DNA of 64,000 nucleotides from Clavibacter capsici (GTDB taxonomy: Bacteria > Actinomycetota > Actinomycetes > Actinomycetales > Microbacteriaceae), in contig NZ_CP012573.1 of assembly GCF_001280205.1 (NCBI RefSeq), positions 2,728,001-2,792,000 on the forward strand. The letters run 5' to 3'. Below are positions 55,231 through 63,258 of the stretch, piece by piece (position 1 is the stretch's first letter; the number at the start of each line of letters is the position of its first letter). Both the position numbers and the translations under genes were made by a program. Below the pieces are notes generated by a model. The model had not been told where the DNA came from, searched no databases, and was given only the letters and a program-made list of their open reading frames with translations.

Positions 55231-57027
55231 ATGCCCGGCCTCCCCGACACCCGCACCCGCTTCCGCATCGGCGCCGACGACTTCGAGCTCGACGGTCGCC
55301 CGCACCGCGTCATCGCGGGCGCGCTCCACTACTTCCGCGTCCACCCCGACCAGTGGGCCGACCGGATCCGCAAGGCCCGCCTCATGGGGCTCGACACCAT
55401 CGAGACGTACGTCGCCTGGAACGCGCACTCGCCCGAGCGCGGCGCCTTCGACATGAGCGCCGGGCTCGACCTCGGCCGCTTCCTCGACCTCGTCCACGCG
55501 GAGGGCATGCACGCGATCGTGCGCCCCGGCCCCTACATCTGCGCCGAGTGGGACGGCGGCGGTCTGCCCGGCTGGTTGTTCGAGGATCCCGCGGTGGGCG
55601 TCCGCCGCAGCGAGCCGCTGTACCTCGCCGCGGTCGACGAGTTCCTCCGCCGCGTGTACGAGATCGTCGCGCCGCGGCAGATCGACCACGGCGGGCCCGT
55701 GATCCTCGTGCAGATCGAGAACGAGTACGGCGCGTACGGCGACGACGCCGACTACCTCCGCCACCTCGTCGACCTCACGCGCGAGTCCGGCATCATCGTG
55801 CCGCTCACGACCGTCGACCAGCCGACCGAGGAGATGCTCTCCCGCGGCAGCCTCGACGAGCTGCACCGCACCGGATCCTTCGGGTCGCGCGCCACCGAGC
55901 GCCTCGCGACCCTGCGCCGTCACCAGCCGACCGGCCCGCTCATGTGCAGCGAGTTCTGGGACGGCTGGTTCGACCACTGGGGCGAGCACCACCACACGAC
56001 CTCCGCGGCCGACGCCGCCGCCGAGCTCGACGCGCTGCTCGCCGCGGGCGCGTCCGTGAACATCTACATGTTCCACGGCGGCACGAACTTCGGCTTCACG
56101 AACGGCGCCAACCACAAGGGCACGTACCAGTCGCACGTCACCTCGTACGACTACGACGCCCCGCTCGACGAGACCGGATCCCCGACGGAGAAGTACTTCG
56201 CCTTCCGCGACGTGATCGCGCGGTACCGCGCGGTGCCCGACGAGGTGCCCGCGCAGCGCGGCGACGCGCCCGCCTTCCGGGTGGCCTTCGACGCGGTCGC
56301 CCCGCTCGCGGAGCTCGTCGCGGGCGCCGGCTCCGACGCCTTCCGCACGACGGAGACGGTGCCGTCGATGGACGCGCTCGGCGCCTTCCGCGGCTTCGCG
56401 CTGCACCGCGTCGCGCTGCCCGCGTCCGACCGCACGCGCGTGCTGTCCTTCGGCGAGGTGCGCGACCGGGCCGTGGTGTCGGTGGACGGCGTGCGGGTCG
56501 GCGTGATCCAGCGCGACCAGCACGAGACCGCGATCGCCGTGCCGCCCGGGCGGATCCTCGAGGTGCTCGTGGAGGACCAGGGGCGCGTGAACTACGGCGT
56601 GCGGATCGGCGAGGCCAAGGGCCTCATCGGGCCGGCGACCCTCGACGGCGTCGAGCTCACGGGCTGGGAGAGCATGCCGCTCGACCTCGTCGCGATGGCC
56701 GCCGCCGTCTCCTCGGCCGCGTCCTCCGCCGAGGCGGCCGACCCGGTCGCGTCCCTCGACGGGCCCGTGCTCGCGCACGCGTCCTTCGACATGGACGCGC
56801 CCGCCGACCTCTTCCTCGACACGCGCTCCTGGGGCAAGGGCGTCGCGTTCGTCAACGGGTTCGCGCTCGGCCGCTACTGGACCCGCGGGCCGCAGCACAC
56901 GCTCTACGTGCCGGGCGCGCAGCTCCGCGCAGGCCGGAACGACCTGGTGGTGTTCGAGACGGGGGCGGCGGCCGATCCGGTCGTGTCGTTCCTGGCGCAG
57001 CCGGAGCTGGGGCACCTGGAGTCGTAG
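55231..57027 (+). CDS. GH35 beta-galactosidase
   Basis: 598-aa GH35 enzyme without signal peptide, so it acts on imported oligosaccharides. The acid/base Glu lies in the GH35 signature GGPVILVQIENEYGAYG and the nucleophile Glu in LMCSEFWDGWFDHWG. IVRPGPYICAEWDGGGLPGWL and YMFHGGTNFGFTNGA are further family blocks, and a C-terminal jelly-roll part includes NGFALGRYWTRGPQ. Last gene of the LacI-controlled operon. Likely releases terminal beta-galactose from galactan, arabinogalactan or xyloglucan fragments. Confidence 0.93.
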   Translation: MPGLPDTRTRFRIGADDFELDGRPHRVIAGALHYFRVHPDQWADRIRKARLMGLDTIETYVAWNAHSPERGAFDMSAGLDLGRFLDLVHAEGMHAIVRPGPYICAEWDGGGLPGWLFEDPAVGVRRSEPLYLAAVDEFLRRVYEIVAPRQIDHGGPVILVQIENEYGAYGDDADYLRHLVDLTRESGIIVPLTTVDQPTEEMLSRGSLDELHRTGSFGSRATERLATLRRHQPTGPLMCSEFWDGWFDHWGEHHHTTSAADAAAELDALLAAGASVNIYMFHGGTNFGFTNGANHKGTYQSHVTSYDYDAPLDETGSPTEKYFAFRDVIARYRAVPDEVPAQRGDAPAFRVAFDAVAPLAELVAGAGSDAFRTTETVPSMDALGAFRGFALHRVALPASDRTRVLSFGEVRDRAVVSVDGVRVGVIQRDQHETAIAVPPGRILEVLVEDQGRVNYGVRIGEAKGLIGPATLDGVELTGWESMPLDLVAMAAAVSSAASSAEAADPVASLDGPVLAHASFDMDAPADLFLDTRSWGKGVAFVNGFALGRYWTRGPQHTLYVPGAQLRAGRNDLVVFETGAAADPVVSFLAQPELGHLES

Positions 57028-57046
57028 GGGCGGCGGGCGGGGGCGC

Positions 57047-57442
57047 TCAGCTGACGAGCTTCTCGGCGACGAGGAGCTCGTGCACAGCGCGACGCACCAG
57101 CTCCGCCTGCTCCAGACCGCTGCGCCGTTCCAGCTCGCGGAAGGCGGCGAAGTCGGCGGCGGGGATGACGGCGTGGACGACCGGCTCGGAGGCGGGGATC
57201 GCGTCCGGGTCCAGGTCCGCGTCCGTGTCCGCTGTCGCGCGCTTCCCGGCCTCGTAGCGCCGGGCGTCCTCGATCGCCTGCTCGATGGCCTCCATGGAGC
57301 CGTACTCGCGGAGCATGAACGCCCGCCCGTGGGCGGCGGCGGCCTCGCCCGTGAGGATCGGGCCGACGCCGAGGACCGGCGTGTCAGGATCTGTCAGACG
57401 CCGCGCCAGTTCCTCGTACTCGTCCTCGGTCATGTCAGTCAC
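57047..57442 (-). CDS. Antitoxin-like protein with C-terminal ribbon-helix-helix-type segment
   Basis: 131 aa. The C-terminal ~40 residues (HAVIPAADFAAFRELERRSG, then LEQAELVRRAVHELL) look like a ribbon-helix-helix DNA-binding unit; the N-terminal part is acidic. GTG 57442 is preferred to ATG 57433 because GAGGAG lies 7 nt upstream. It overlaps the stop of the upstream small gene by 8 bp. Together they resemble a toxin-antitoxin pair with toxin first. Family not identified with certainty. Confidence 0.65.
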   Translation of the reverse strand: MTDMTEDEYEELARRLTDPDTPVLGVGPILTGEAAAAHGRAFMLREYGSMEAIEQAIEDARRYEAGKRATADTDADLDPDAIPASEPVVHAVIPAADFAAFRELERRSGLEQAELVRRAVHELLVAEKLVS

Positions 57443-57716
57443 CGGGGTGCTCCTCTCGATATCGGCGGTACTTCGGCCCGAGCGGCATCGCGTGGAACAC
57501 GATCGCCTCCCGCGTGGTCCCCGGGAAGGTCCTCACCAGGATCTCCACCTCACGGTCGGTCTGTCCATGCGGATGGCCGATGTACAGGGTGATGCACTCG
57601 CGGGCCGCATCCTCGACATGCAGATCCCTCCTGTACGTCGGATGCAGCAGCACGTGGATCTGATCGTCCCGGGGGACCCCGTGCTTGTCCGAGGAATGCG
57701 CCCATCGCGGTGTCAT
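57435..57716 (-). CDS. Putative small toxin of the adjacent RHH pair
   Basis: 93 aa, basic, His-rich. A central stretch (RECITLYIGHPHGQTDREVEILVRTFPGTTREAIVFHAM, given by its ends) reads as beta-strands, and the ending LGPKYRRYREE resembles small RelE/BrnT-like toxins only in style. Position upstream of a likely RHH antitoxin with overlapping genes supports the TA reading. It could instead be a stand-alone regulator. No clear Shine-Dalgarno; CACGAT is 6 nt before the ATG. Confidence 0.55.
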   Translation of the reverse strand: MTPRWAHSSDKHGVPRDDQIHVLLHPTYRRDLHVEDAARECITLYIGHPHGQTDREVEILVRTFPGTTREAIVFHAMPLGPKYRRYREEHPGD

Positions 57717-57720
57717 GCGG

Positions 57721-57751
57721 GCATCGTGCGGATCGATGCGCGATCAATGTA
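57721..57751 (-). promoter_or_regulatory. Promoter/operator of the small TA-like pair
   Basis: Inverted repeat GCATCG…CGATGC (57721-57739) lies just upstream of the toxin-like ATG. TACATT (57746-57751, minus strand) is a candidate -10, so the repeat would sit at the transcription start. Confidence 0.4.
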
Positions 57752-57909
57752 GCCGAGCGATGGATCCGTGGACCAGAGGTGGCGGCGATCATCCAGGAAG
57801 AGACGTCGCCCCGTGTGGGAAGCCCGGGAAGTGGGTACGGGCCGGGTGGCGCGCGAGCGCCCCCGCCCGCGCCGCACCGCGCGGGCCGCCGACCCGCACG
57901 AGGAGACCT

Positions 57910-59400
57910 GTGACCACGGACACCGCACTCGACCTGGACGCCCTGATCGACCCCGAGGAGCCCGAGGCCGGACCCGGGACGCTGCGGATCACGGATCCGC
58001 GCGACGGCTCGCCCGTGGGCGACATCGACGCGTCCAGCCCCGACGAGGTCGACGCCGCGGTGCGCCGCTCGGTCGCCGCGTCCGCCGCCTGGGCCGCGAT
58101 GCCGCCCGCCCAGCGCGGCCAGGCCGTGCGCCGCGCCGCCCACGCGCTCACCGAGCACGCGGAGGAGCTCGCCGAGCTGAACGAGCGCGAGACCGGCAAG
58201 CCCCACGGCGACGCGCTCGGCGGCGTCGGCGCGGGCGTCGACACGCTGCTGCAGTACTCCGAGCTCGGGCCCGTCCACCGCGGGAAGAGCCTGCTCGGCA
58301 CGCTCCCGAACGTCGACTTCTCGGTGCCGCGGCCGCGCGGCGTCACGGTCGCGCTCACGCCGTGGAACGACCCGGTCGCGGTCGCAGCCGGCATCATCGG
58401 CGCGGCGCTCGTGATGGGCAACACCGTGGTCCACAAGCCGAGCGAGCGCTGCCCGCACACGGGCGAGCTGCTCGGCAGGGTCCTCGCGGACGCGCTACCC
58501 GAGGGCGTGCTCGTCTCCGTGGTCGGCGGCGGCGACGTCGGCGACCGGCTGGTCGCGCACGAGGACACGCGCGTGGTCGCGCACGTCGGATCCACCGCCG
58601 CGGGCGAGGCCATCGCACGCCGCGCCGCCGGTACCCCCACCCACGTGATCCGCGAGAACGGCGGCAACGACCCGCTCCTCGTCGACGCCGGCGTCGACCC
58701 GGAGTGGGCCGCCGCGCAGGCCGCCCTCGGCTCCTTCGCCAACGCCGGCCAGATCTGCACCTCGGTCGAGCGGATCTACGTGCACCGCGACATCGCCGAC
58801 CGCTTCACCGCCGCGCTCGTCGCGGAGGCCGAGCGCTGGAACTCCTCCGGCGACCTCGGCCCGCTGGTCGACGAGCGCATGCGCGACGCCGTGCACGAGC
58901 AGGTGTCCGAGGCGCTCACCGAGGGCGCCCGCGCGCTCGTCGGCGGGCACGTGCCCGACGGCCCCGGATCCCGCTACCCCGCCACCGTGCTCGTCGACTG
59001 CACCGACGACATGACGGTGATGACGGCCGAGACGTTCGGCCCGGTCGCGGCCGTGCGCGTGGTCGAGGACTTCGACGAGGCGCTCGCCCGCGCCGCCGAC
59101 GACCGCTACGGCCTCGCCGCGAGCGTGCTCACGGCGTCGATGGAGCACGCGCAGCGCGCGGCGGCCGAGCTGCCCGTCGGCACGATCAAGGTCAACGGCG
59201 TCTTCGGCGGCGCTCCCGGCGGCGCCGCGCAGCCCCGCGGCCGCAGCGGATCCGGCTTCGGCTACGGCCCCGAGCTCCTCGACGAGATGAGCACCACGAC
59301 CGTCGTGCACCTCGGGCTCCCCGTGCTCGACGCGGGCGCGGCCACCCCGGCCGAGGACGCCTCCGGCTCCGTCAGCACCGACGCGGGCGACGCCCGATGA
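57910..59400 (+). CDS. Aldehyde dehydrogenase family protein
   Basis: 496-aa NAD(P)-dependent ALDH. Rossmann-domain anchors are TPWNDPVAVAAGI and VVHKPSERCPHT; the general base Glu is in IRENGGNDPLLV (ELGGK usual) and the catalytic Cys in FANAGQICTSVERIYVH. GTG 57910 follows GAGGAG. It is fused by ATGA overlap to hldE copy 2, so it may oxidise an aldehyde sugar of the heptose pathway, though a general role cannot be excluded. The Asp in GGND where Lys or Ser is common may bear on cofactor preference. Confidence 0.9.
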   Translation: MTTDTALDLDALIDPEEPEAGPGTLRITDPRDGSPVGDIDASSPDEVDAAVRRSVAASAAWAAMPPAQRGQAVRRAAHALTEHAEELAELNERETGKPHGDALGGVGAGVDTLLQYSELGPVHRGKSLLGTLPNVDFSVPRPRGVTVALTPWNDPVAVAAGIIGAALVMGNTVVHKPSERCPHTGELLGRVLADALPEGVLVSVVGGGDVGDRLVAHEDTRVVAHVGSTAAGEAIARRAAGTPTHVIRENGGNDPLLVDAGVDPEWAAAQAALGSFANAGQICTSVERIYVHRDIADRFTAALVAEAERWNSSGDLGPLVDERMRDAVHEQVSEALTEGARALVGGHVPDGPGSRYPATVLVDCTDDMTVMTAETFGPVAAVRVVEDFDEALARAADDRYGLAASVLTASMEHAQRAAAELPVGTIKVNGVFGGAPGGAAQPRGRSGSGFGYGPELLDEMSTTTVVHLGLPVLDAGAATPAEDASGSVSTDAGDAR

Positions 59401-60959
59401 CCAGCGAGCTGCGCGGGATCATCGGCCTCCTCGCCGAGCGCCGGCCCACGATCACGGTCATCGGCGACGTCATCCTCGACGAGTGGTGGCGCGGCCACAG
59501 CGACCGGATGACCCGCGAGGCCCCGGCGCCCGTCGTGGACGTGACCGAGCGGATCCAGTCGCTCGGCGGCGCCGCGAACACCGCCGTGAACCTCGCGAGC
59601 CTCGGCGGCACCGTGCGGATGGTCGGCCTCGTCGGCCAGGACGCCGCGGGCGACCGCGTGCGCGACCTGCTCCTCGCGGCCGGCGTCGACGTCACCGGCC
59701 TCGTGCACTCGCCGCGCCTGCGCACGACCACCAAGACGCGCATCGTGGGCGACGACCAGGTGATCGTGCGGGTCGACGACGTGCACCGCGGATCCGTGCA
59801 CCGGGACGACGCGCGGGCCCTCGCCCGCGCCGCGCTCGAGGCCACCGCGGGCGTCGACGCCGAGATCGTCTCCGACTACGGCACCGGGACGCTGCACGGC
59901 GTGGTGCTCGAGTCGCTCGCCGCGCGCACCAGCCGGCCCGGCCTCACCGTGGTGGACGCGCACGACCCCGCCATGTGGGCGCCGCTGCGCCCCGACCTCA
60001 TCACCCCGAACGCCGGGGAGACCGGCCGCCTCATCGACCGGCCGCTCGGCCGCGACGAGGACCGCGCCGCCGTCGTCGCCGGGCTCGCCGACCGCGTGCT
60101 CGCCGCCTCCGGATCCGCGACCGCCGTCGTCACGCTCGACCGCGACGGCACCGTGGTGCTCGGCGCGGGCGAGCCGTACCGCACGCGCGCGCACCCGGTG
60201 CCCGAGAAGCAGGCGTCCGGCGCGGGCGACACCTTCGTCGCCGCCCTCACGCTCGCGCGCGCCGTCGGCCTCCCGCTCGCCGTGAGCGCCGACTTCGCGC
60301 AGGCCGCGGCCGACGTGGTCGTGCGCCTGCCCGGCACCTCCGTCTGCTCGGCCGCGACCCTCGCCGACCACCTCGGCGAGACGCGCTCGCGCACCGTCAG
60401 CCAGGCCGAGCTCGTCGACCTCGTGGCCGCCGAGCGCGACAGGGGCCGCCGGATCGTCTTCACGAACGGCTGCTTCGACGTGCTGCACCGCGGCCACACC
60501 ACCTACCTCCGCCAGGCCAAGCGGCTCGGCGACGTGCTCGTGGTGGCGCTCAACAGCGACGACTCCGTGCGGCGGCTCAAGGGATCCGACCGCCCGGTGA
60601 ACACCGCCGAGGACCGCGCGGGCGTGCTCGCTGAGCTGTCGTGCGTCGACGTGATCACCGTGTTCGACACCGACACCCCGATCCCGCTGCTCGAGGCGGT
60701 GCAGCCCGACGTGTACGCGAAGGGCGGCGACTACACGCCCGAGATGCTCGACGAGACCGCGGTCGTGCGGGGGTACGGCGGCGAGGTGTCGATCCTCGGC
60801 TACGTGCCGTCGCAGTCGACGAGCTCGATGGTCGACCGGATCCGCGCCTCGGCGCCCGACCCCGGGTTCACGCGGCCGGCCGGCACGGCGACGTCCGCGC
60901 CCGCCCCGGGCCCCACGACCCCGGAGACGGAACCGGAGCCCGCTCCGGGCGGCCCCTGA
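59397..60959 (+). CDS. hldE: HldE bifunctional heptose kinase / adenylyltransferase, copy 2
   Basis: 520 aa, closer to the canonical enzyme than copy 1. Kinase domain (residues ~1-320): VIGDVILDEWWRG, SLGGAANTAVNLASLGG, EIVSDYGTGTL and EKQASGAGDTFVAAL. Nucleotidyltransferase domain (~340-480): FTNGCFDVLHRGH (HxGH), [35 protein letters not shown] Pro/Thr-rich tail ends the protein. ATGA overlap with ALDH and TGATG overlap with the GT2 gene show one translational unit. Predicted product: ADP-D-glycero-beta-D-manno-heptose. Confidence 0.92.
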   Translation: MTSELRGIIGLLAERRPTITVIGDVILDEWWRGHSDRMTREAPAPVVDVTERIQSLGGAANTAVNLASLGGTVRMVGLVGQDAAGDRVRDLLLAAGVDVTGLVHSPRLRTTTKTRIVGDDQVIVRVDDVHRGSVHRDDARALARAALEATAGVDAEIVSDYGTGTLHGVVLESLAARTSRPGLTVVDAHDPAMWAPLRPDLITPNAGETGRLIDRPLGRDEDRAAVVAGLADRVLAASGSATAVVTLDRDGTVVLGAGEPYRTRAHPVPEKQASGAGDTFVAALTLARAVGLPLAVSADFAQAAADVVVRLPGTSVCSAATLADHLGETRSRTVSQAELVDLVAAERDRGRRIVFTNGCFDVLHRGHTTYLRQAKRLGDVLVVALNSDDSVRRLKGSDRPVNTAEDRAGVLAELSCVDVITVFDTDTPIPLLEAVQPDVYAKGGDYTPEMLDETAVVRGYGGEVSILGYVPSQSTSSMVDRIRASAPDPGFTRPAGTATSAPAPGPTTPETEPEPAPGGP

Positions 60960-61990
60960 TGCCCGCCGGTGCAGGCGCGGGAGCGAGCCCGAGCGCCGGC
61001 GCCGGCCGCCGCAGCCGCCGCTGGTCCGGCGAATGGGGAGCCCGCCGCGCCCCGGACGCCCCGCGGATCGACGTGCTGATCCCGAGCGCCGGCCGCGCGG
61101 CCGAGCTCGCCGTGACGCTCTCGGGCCTCGCCGGGCAGGACGACCCGCCGTTCCGGGTGATCGTCAGCGACCAGTCCCCCGGCTTCCGCGCGTCCGTCGA
61201 ACCCAGCGTGCAGGGCATGGTCCGCGTGCTCCGAGCGCAGGGCCGCGAGGTCGAGGTGGTGGCGCACCTCCCGCGCCGCGGGATCGCCGAGCACCGGGCG
61301 TCGCTGCTCGCGCGCGCCACCGCCGACGCCGTGCTGTTCCTCGACGACGACGTGTGGCTCGAGCCCGGCATGCTGCGCCGGATGCACGACGCCCTCGTGA
61401 CGCTCGACATCGGCTTCGTGGGCGCCGCCGTGCAGGGCCTCAGCTACCTCGACGACCGCCGGGTGCACGAGGCCGCCGCCTTCACGCCGTGGGGCGACGC
61501 GGTCGAACCGGAGCGCATCCGCCGCGGCACCCCGGGCTTCGACCGATGGCCGCTGCACAACGCCGCGAACCTGGCCCACATCGCGGCGGACCTCGACCTC
61601 GAGGTCGACACCTGGCTCGCCTACCGGATCGCGTGGGTCGGCGGCTGCGTGCTCTACCGCCGCGACGCGCTCGTGGGCACCGGCGGCTTCGACTTCTGGG
61701 AGCGGCTGCCCGAGCGGCACTCCGGCGAGGACGTCGCGGCGCAGTGGCGGGTGATGGAGCGCTTCGGCGGCGCGGGCATCGTCCCGAGCGGTGCCGTGCA
61801 CCTCGAGGCGCCGACCACGCTTCCCGTCCGCGAGGTCGACGCGTTCGACGTGCTGTTCGCCGAGGAGCAGCCGGAGCCGCCCGTGGCGCACGAGTCGTCG
61901 GATCCCCAGGAAGAGCACCTAGGCGACGTGCCGCCGGAGGAGTCGACTCGATACGTGGGCGGTGCGGACCTCCGCGCCGACCGCTCCTGA
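60959..61990 (+). CDS. Family 2 glycosyltransferase
   Basis: 343 aa GT-A fold. After an Ala/Gly/Arg-rich N-terminus, IDVLIPSAGRAAELAVTL starts the nucleotide-binding half; the metal-binding DxD is in AVLFLDDDVWLEPG; WERLPERHSGEDVAAQW provides the ED acceptor-side motif. No membrane helix. It is coupled by TGATG to hldE copy 2, suggesting transfer of a heptose or a sugar onto the same glycan. The acidic C-terminal tail (residues ~305-343) is probably disordered. Confidence 0.88.
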   Translation: MPAGAGAGASPSAGAGRRSRRWSGEWGARRAPDAPRIDVLIPSAGRAAELAVTLSGLAGQDDPPFRVIVSDQSPGFRASVEPSVQGMVRVLRAQGREVEVVAHLPRRGIAEHRASLLARATADAVLFLDDDVWLEPGMLRRMHDALVTLDIGFVGAAVQGLSYLDDRRVHEAAAFTPWGDAVEPERIRRGTPGFDRWPLHNAANLAHIAADLDLEVDTWLAYRIAWVGGCVLYRRDALVGTGGFDFWERLPERHSGEDVAAQWRVMERFGGAGIVPSGAVHLEAPTTLPVREVDAFDVLFAEEQPEPPVAHESSDPQEEHLGDVPPEESTRYVGGADLRADRS

Positions 61991-62012
61991 TCACCGACGA
62001 GAGGACACCCCC

Positions 62013-62204
62013 ATGGCCATCAACCCCATCGAGCTCCAGAAGCACCTCAGCGGCCTCGACTACCCGGCGTCCAAGGACGCGATCGTGACGAAGGCGGAGG
62101 AGTCGGGCGCCGACTCCGACACCCTCGACGCTCTCCGCGGCATCGCCGACAAGGAGTACGACGCTCCCACGGCGATCAACTCGGCGGTCTCCGACGCGAG
62201 CTGA
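62013..62204 (+). CDS. DUF2795 small protein
   Basis: 63 aa. INPIELQKHLSGLDYPASKDAI and the following Asp-rich helix are typical of DUF2795, a small actinobacterial family of unknown function. AGAGGA precedes the ATG. It begins 22 bp after the GT2 stop and may share its transcript; a strong hairpin follows. Confidence 0.85.
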   Translation: MAINPIELQKHLSGLDYPASKDAIVTKAEESGADSDTLDALRGIADKEYDAPTAINSAVSDAS

Positions 62205-62220
62205 TCCACCGCATCACGCC

Positions 62221-62257
62221 GACGGCCCCGGTCCTCCTCGCGAGGACCGGGGCCGTC
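62221..62257. terminator. Strong terminator after heptose operon 2/DUF2795
   Basis: Perfect 16-bp stem GACGGCCCCGGTCCTC/GAGGACCGGGGCCGTC around CTCGC. Confidence 0.85.
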
Positions 62258-62294
62258 CGGCTGCGCGGCGCGCGGCGCACGGCGCACGGCAGGG

Positions 62295-62552
62295 CTACAC
62301 GGCGAGCGCGTGGCGCTCCGCCTGCTGCTCGGCCATCTCCTCCGACACGGTCGCGAGCGCGTCGTCGACGGAGCCGAACCAGTCGCAGAGGCCCGGCACC
62401 GGCCGCATCCGCATGAGCTCGACCCGGTCTCCGTGCTGCTGCACGTAGGCGAGGAGGCGGCTCGCGTCGGACTGGGGGATGCGCGCGTCGCACACCCGCC
62501 ACTCCGTGCCGCTGAGCGCGACGACCTCGAGGCGTCCGTCGGTGTGATGCAT
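62295..62552 (-). CDS. Small soluble protein, unknown function
   Basis: 85 aa. No family recognised. An alpha/beta pattern is suggested by RLEVVALSGTEWRVCDARI and VELMRMRPVPG, with a C-terminal amphipathic helix (DALATVSEEMAEQQAERHAL). ATG 62552 has AGGGGGG upstream, so it is translated from a leadered mRNA. The open frame extends upstream without support. It converges on DUF2795 across the hairpin. Confidence 0.65.
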   Translation of the reverse strand: MHHTDGRLEVVALSGTEWRVCDARIPQSDASRLLAYVQQHGDRVELMRMRPVPGLCDWFGSVDDALATVSEEMAEQQAERHALAV

Positions 62553-62692
62553 GAGGCCCCCCTCTTCTCCGCACGGGGAAACCCCCGTGCGGACGACCGT
62601 AGGCCGGACGACCGACGGCGACCACGCCCGCGACATGAACCGTCAGTTGCCGGGATGCGGCGAGTCCGTGGAGGAGGGGCGGGATCCGGCGC

Positions 62693-62833
62693 TCAGGGCC
62701 GGTGGTCCCGAGGCCTCGCGAACCCCATCGGGTCGCCGTTCGCGGGGTTCTGCCCGTCACTCGTCATGCGGACCTTGCCGAGCACGTGCAGGATGCGGGC
62801 CAGGGCGCGGCCGAGGAGGCGGAGGGCGGTCAT
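62693..62833 (-). CDS. 46-aa small protein from a predicted leaderless transcript
   Basis: An amphipathic basic N-terminal helix (MTALRLLGRALARILHVLGK) is followed by a polar tail. No Shine-Dalgarno, but TACGGT (62840-62845, minus strand) lies exactly 6 nt before the ATG. No homologue is known to me. The helix could associate with the membrane. Supported mainly by promoter geometry. Confidence 0.4.
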   Translation of the reverse strand: MTALRLLGRALARILHVLGKVRMTSDGQNPANGDPMGFARPRDHRP

Positions 62834-62921
62834 GTCCCGACCGTATCCACGCGGTGCGCGCCGACGCCAGGCGCGCGGGCGGACGGGGGCGCAGCGCGCA
62901 GGCCGGACGCCCCTCGACGAG

Positions 62922-62960
62922 GGACGGCCCCGGCCCTCGCGATGAGGGTCGGGGCCGTCC
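62922..62960 (-). terminator. Terminator after the MT0933-like gene
   Basis: 17-bp stem GGACGGCCCCGGCCCTC/GAGGGTCGGGGCCGTCC with one wobble. Confidence 0.75.
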
Positions 62961-62975
62961 GTCCGTGATGCGGGA

Positions 62976-63149
62976 CTACTGGCCGAGCTTCTGGTCGGCG
63001 ACGTCGCCGGCCTTCTCCGCGGCGCCGTCGGACTTGCCGCCGGTCGCGTCGCTGGCGGCGTCCTGGCCCTTGTCGATGGCCGCGTCCGTCGCCTTCTCGC
63101 CCTTGTCGCTGTCGATGAGTCCCTTGGCCTCGTCGGTGAGATCCGCCAT
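62976..63149 (-). CDS. MT0933/Rv0909-like antitoxin-family small protein
   Basis: 57 aa, highly charged, Ala/Asp/Lys/Gly-rich: KGLIDSDKGEKATDAAIDKG then ASDATGGKSDGAAEKAGDVADQ. This repeats the pattern of the MT0933 antitoxin family (PF14013), also reminiscent of CsbD-type stress proteins. GGAGG sits 5 nt before ATG 63149. No toxin gene lies next to it, so it may be a stand-alone abundant stress protein. Confidence 0.8.
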   Translation of the reverse strand: MADLTDEAKGLIDSDKGEKATDAAIDKGQDAASDATGGKSDGAAEKAGDVADQKLGQ

Positions 63150-63258
63150 GTGCGCCTCCTGTCGTCTGCGTCGCGCCCCGCTGCTGCGGCGCGAACCTCC
63201 ACCCTGCTCCCCTCCCGGGCGCGAGACCGGATCCTCGGGGATGCGGGAGGCTGGGGGC

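Noticed and set aside
53692-57015. Minus-strand open frame of about 1,100 codons opposite the binding-protein and GH35 genes
   Set aside because: Shadow of well-supported plus-strand genes; no RBS or family match.
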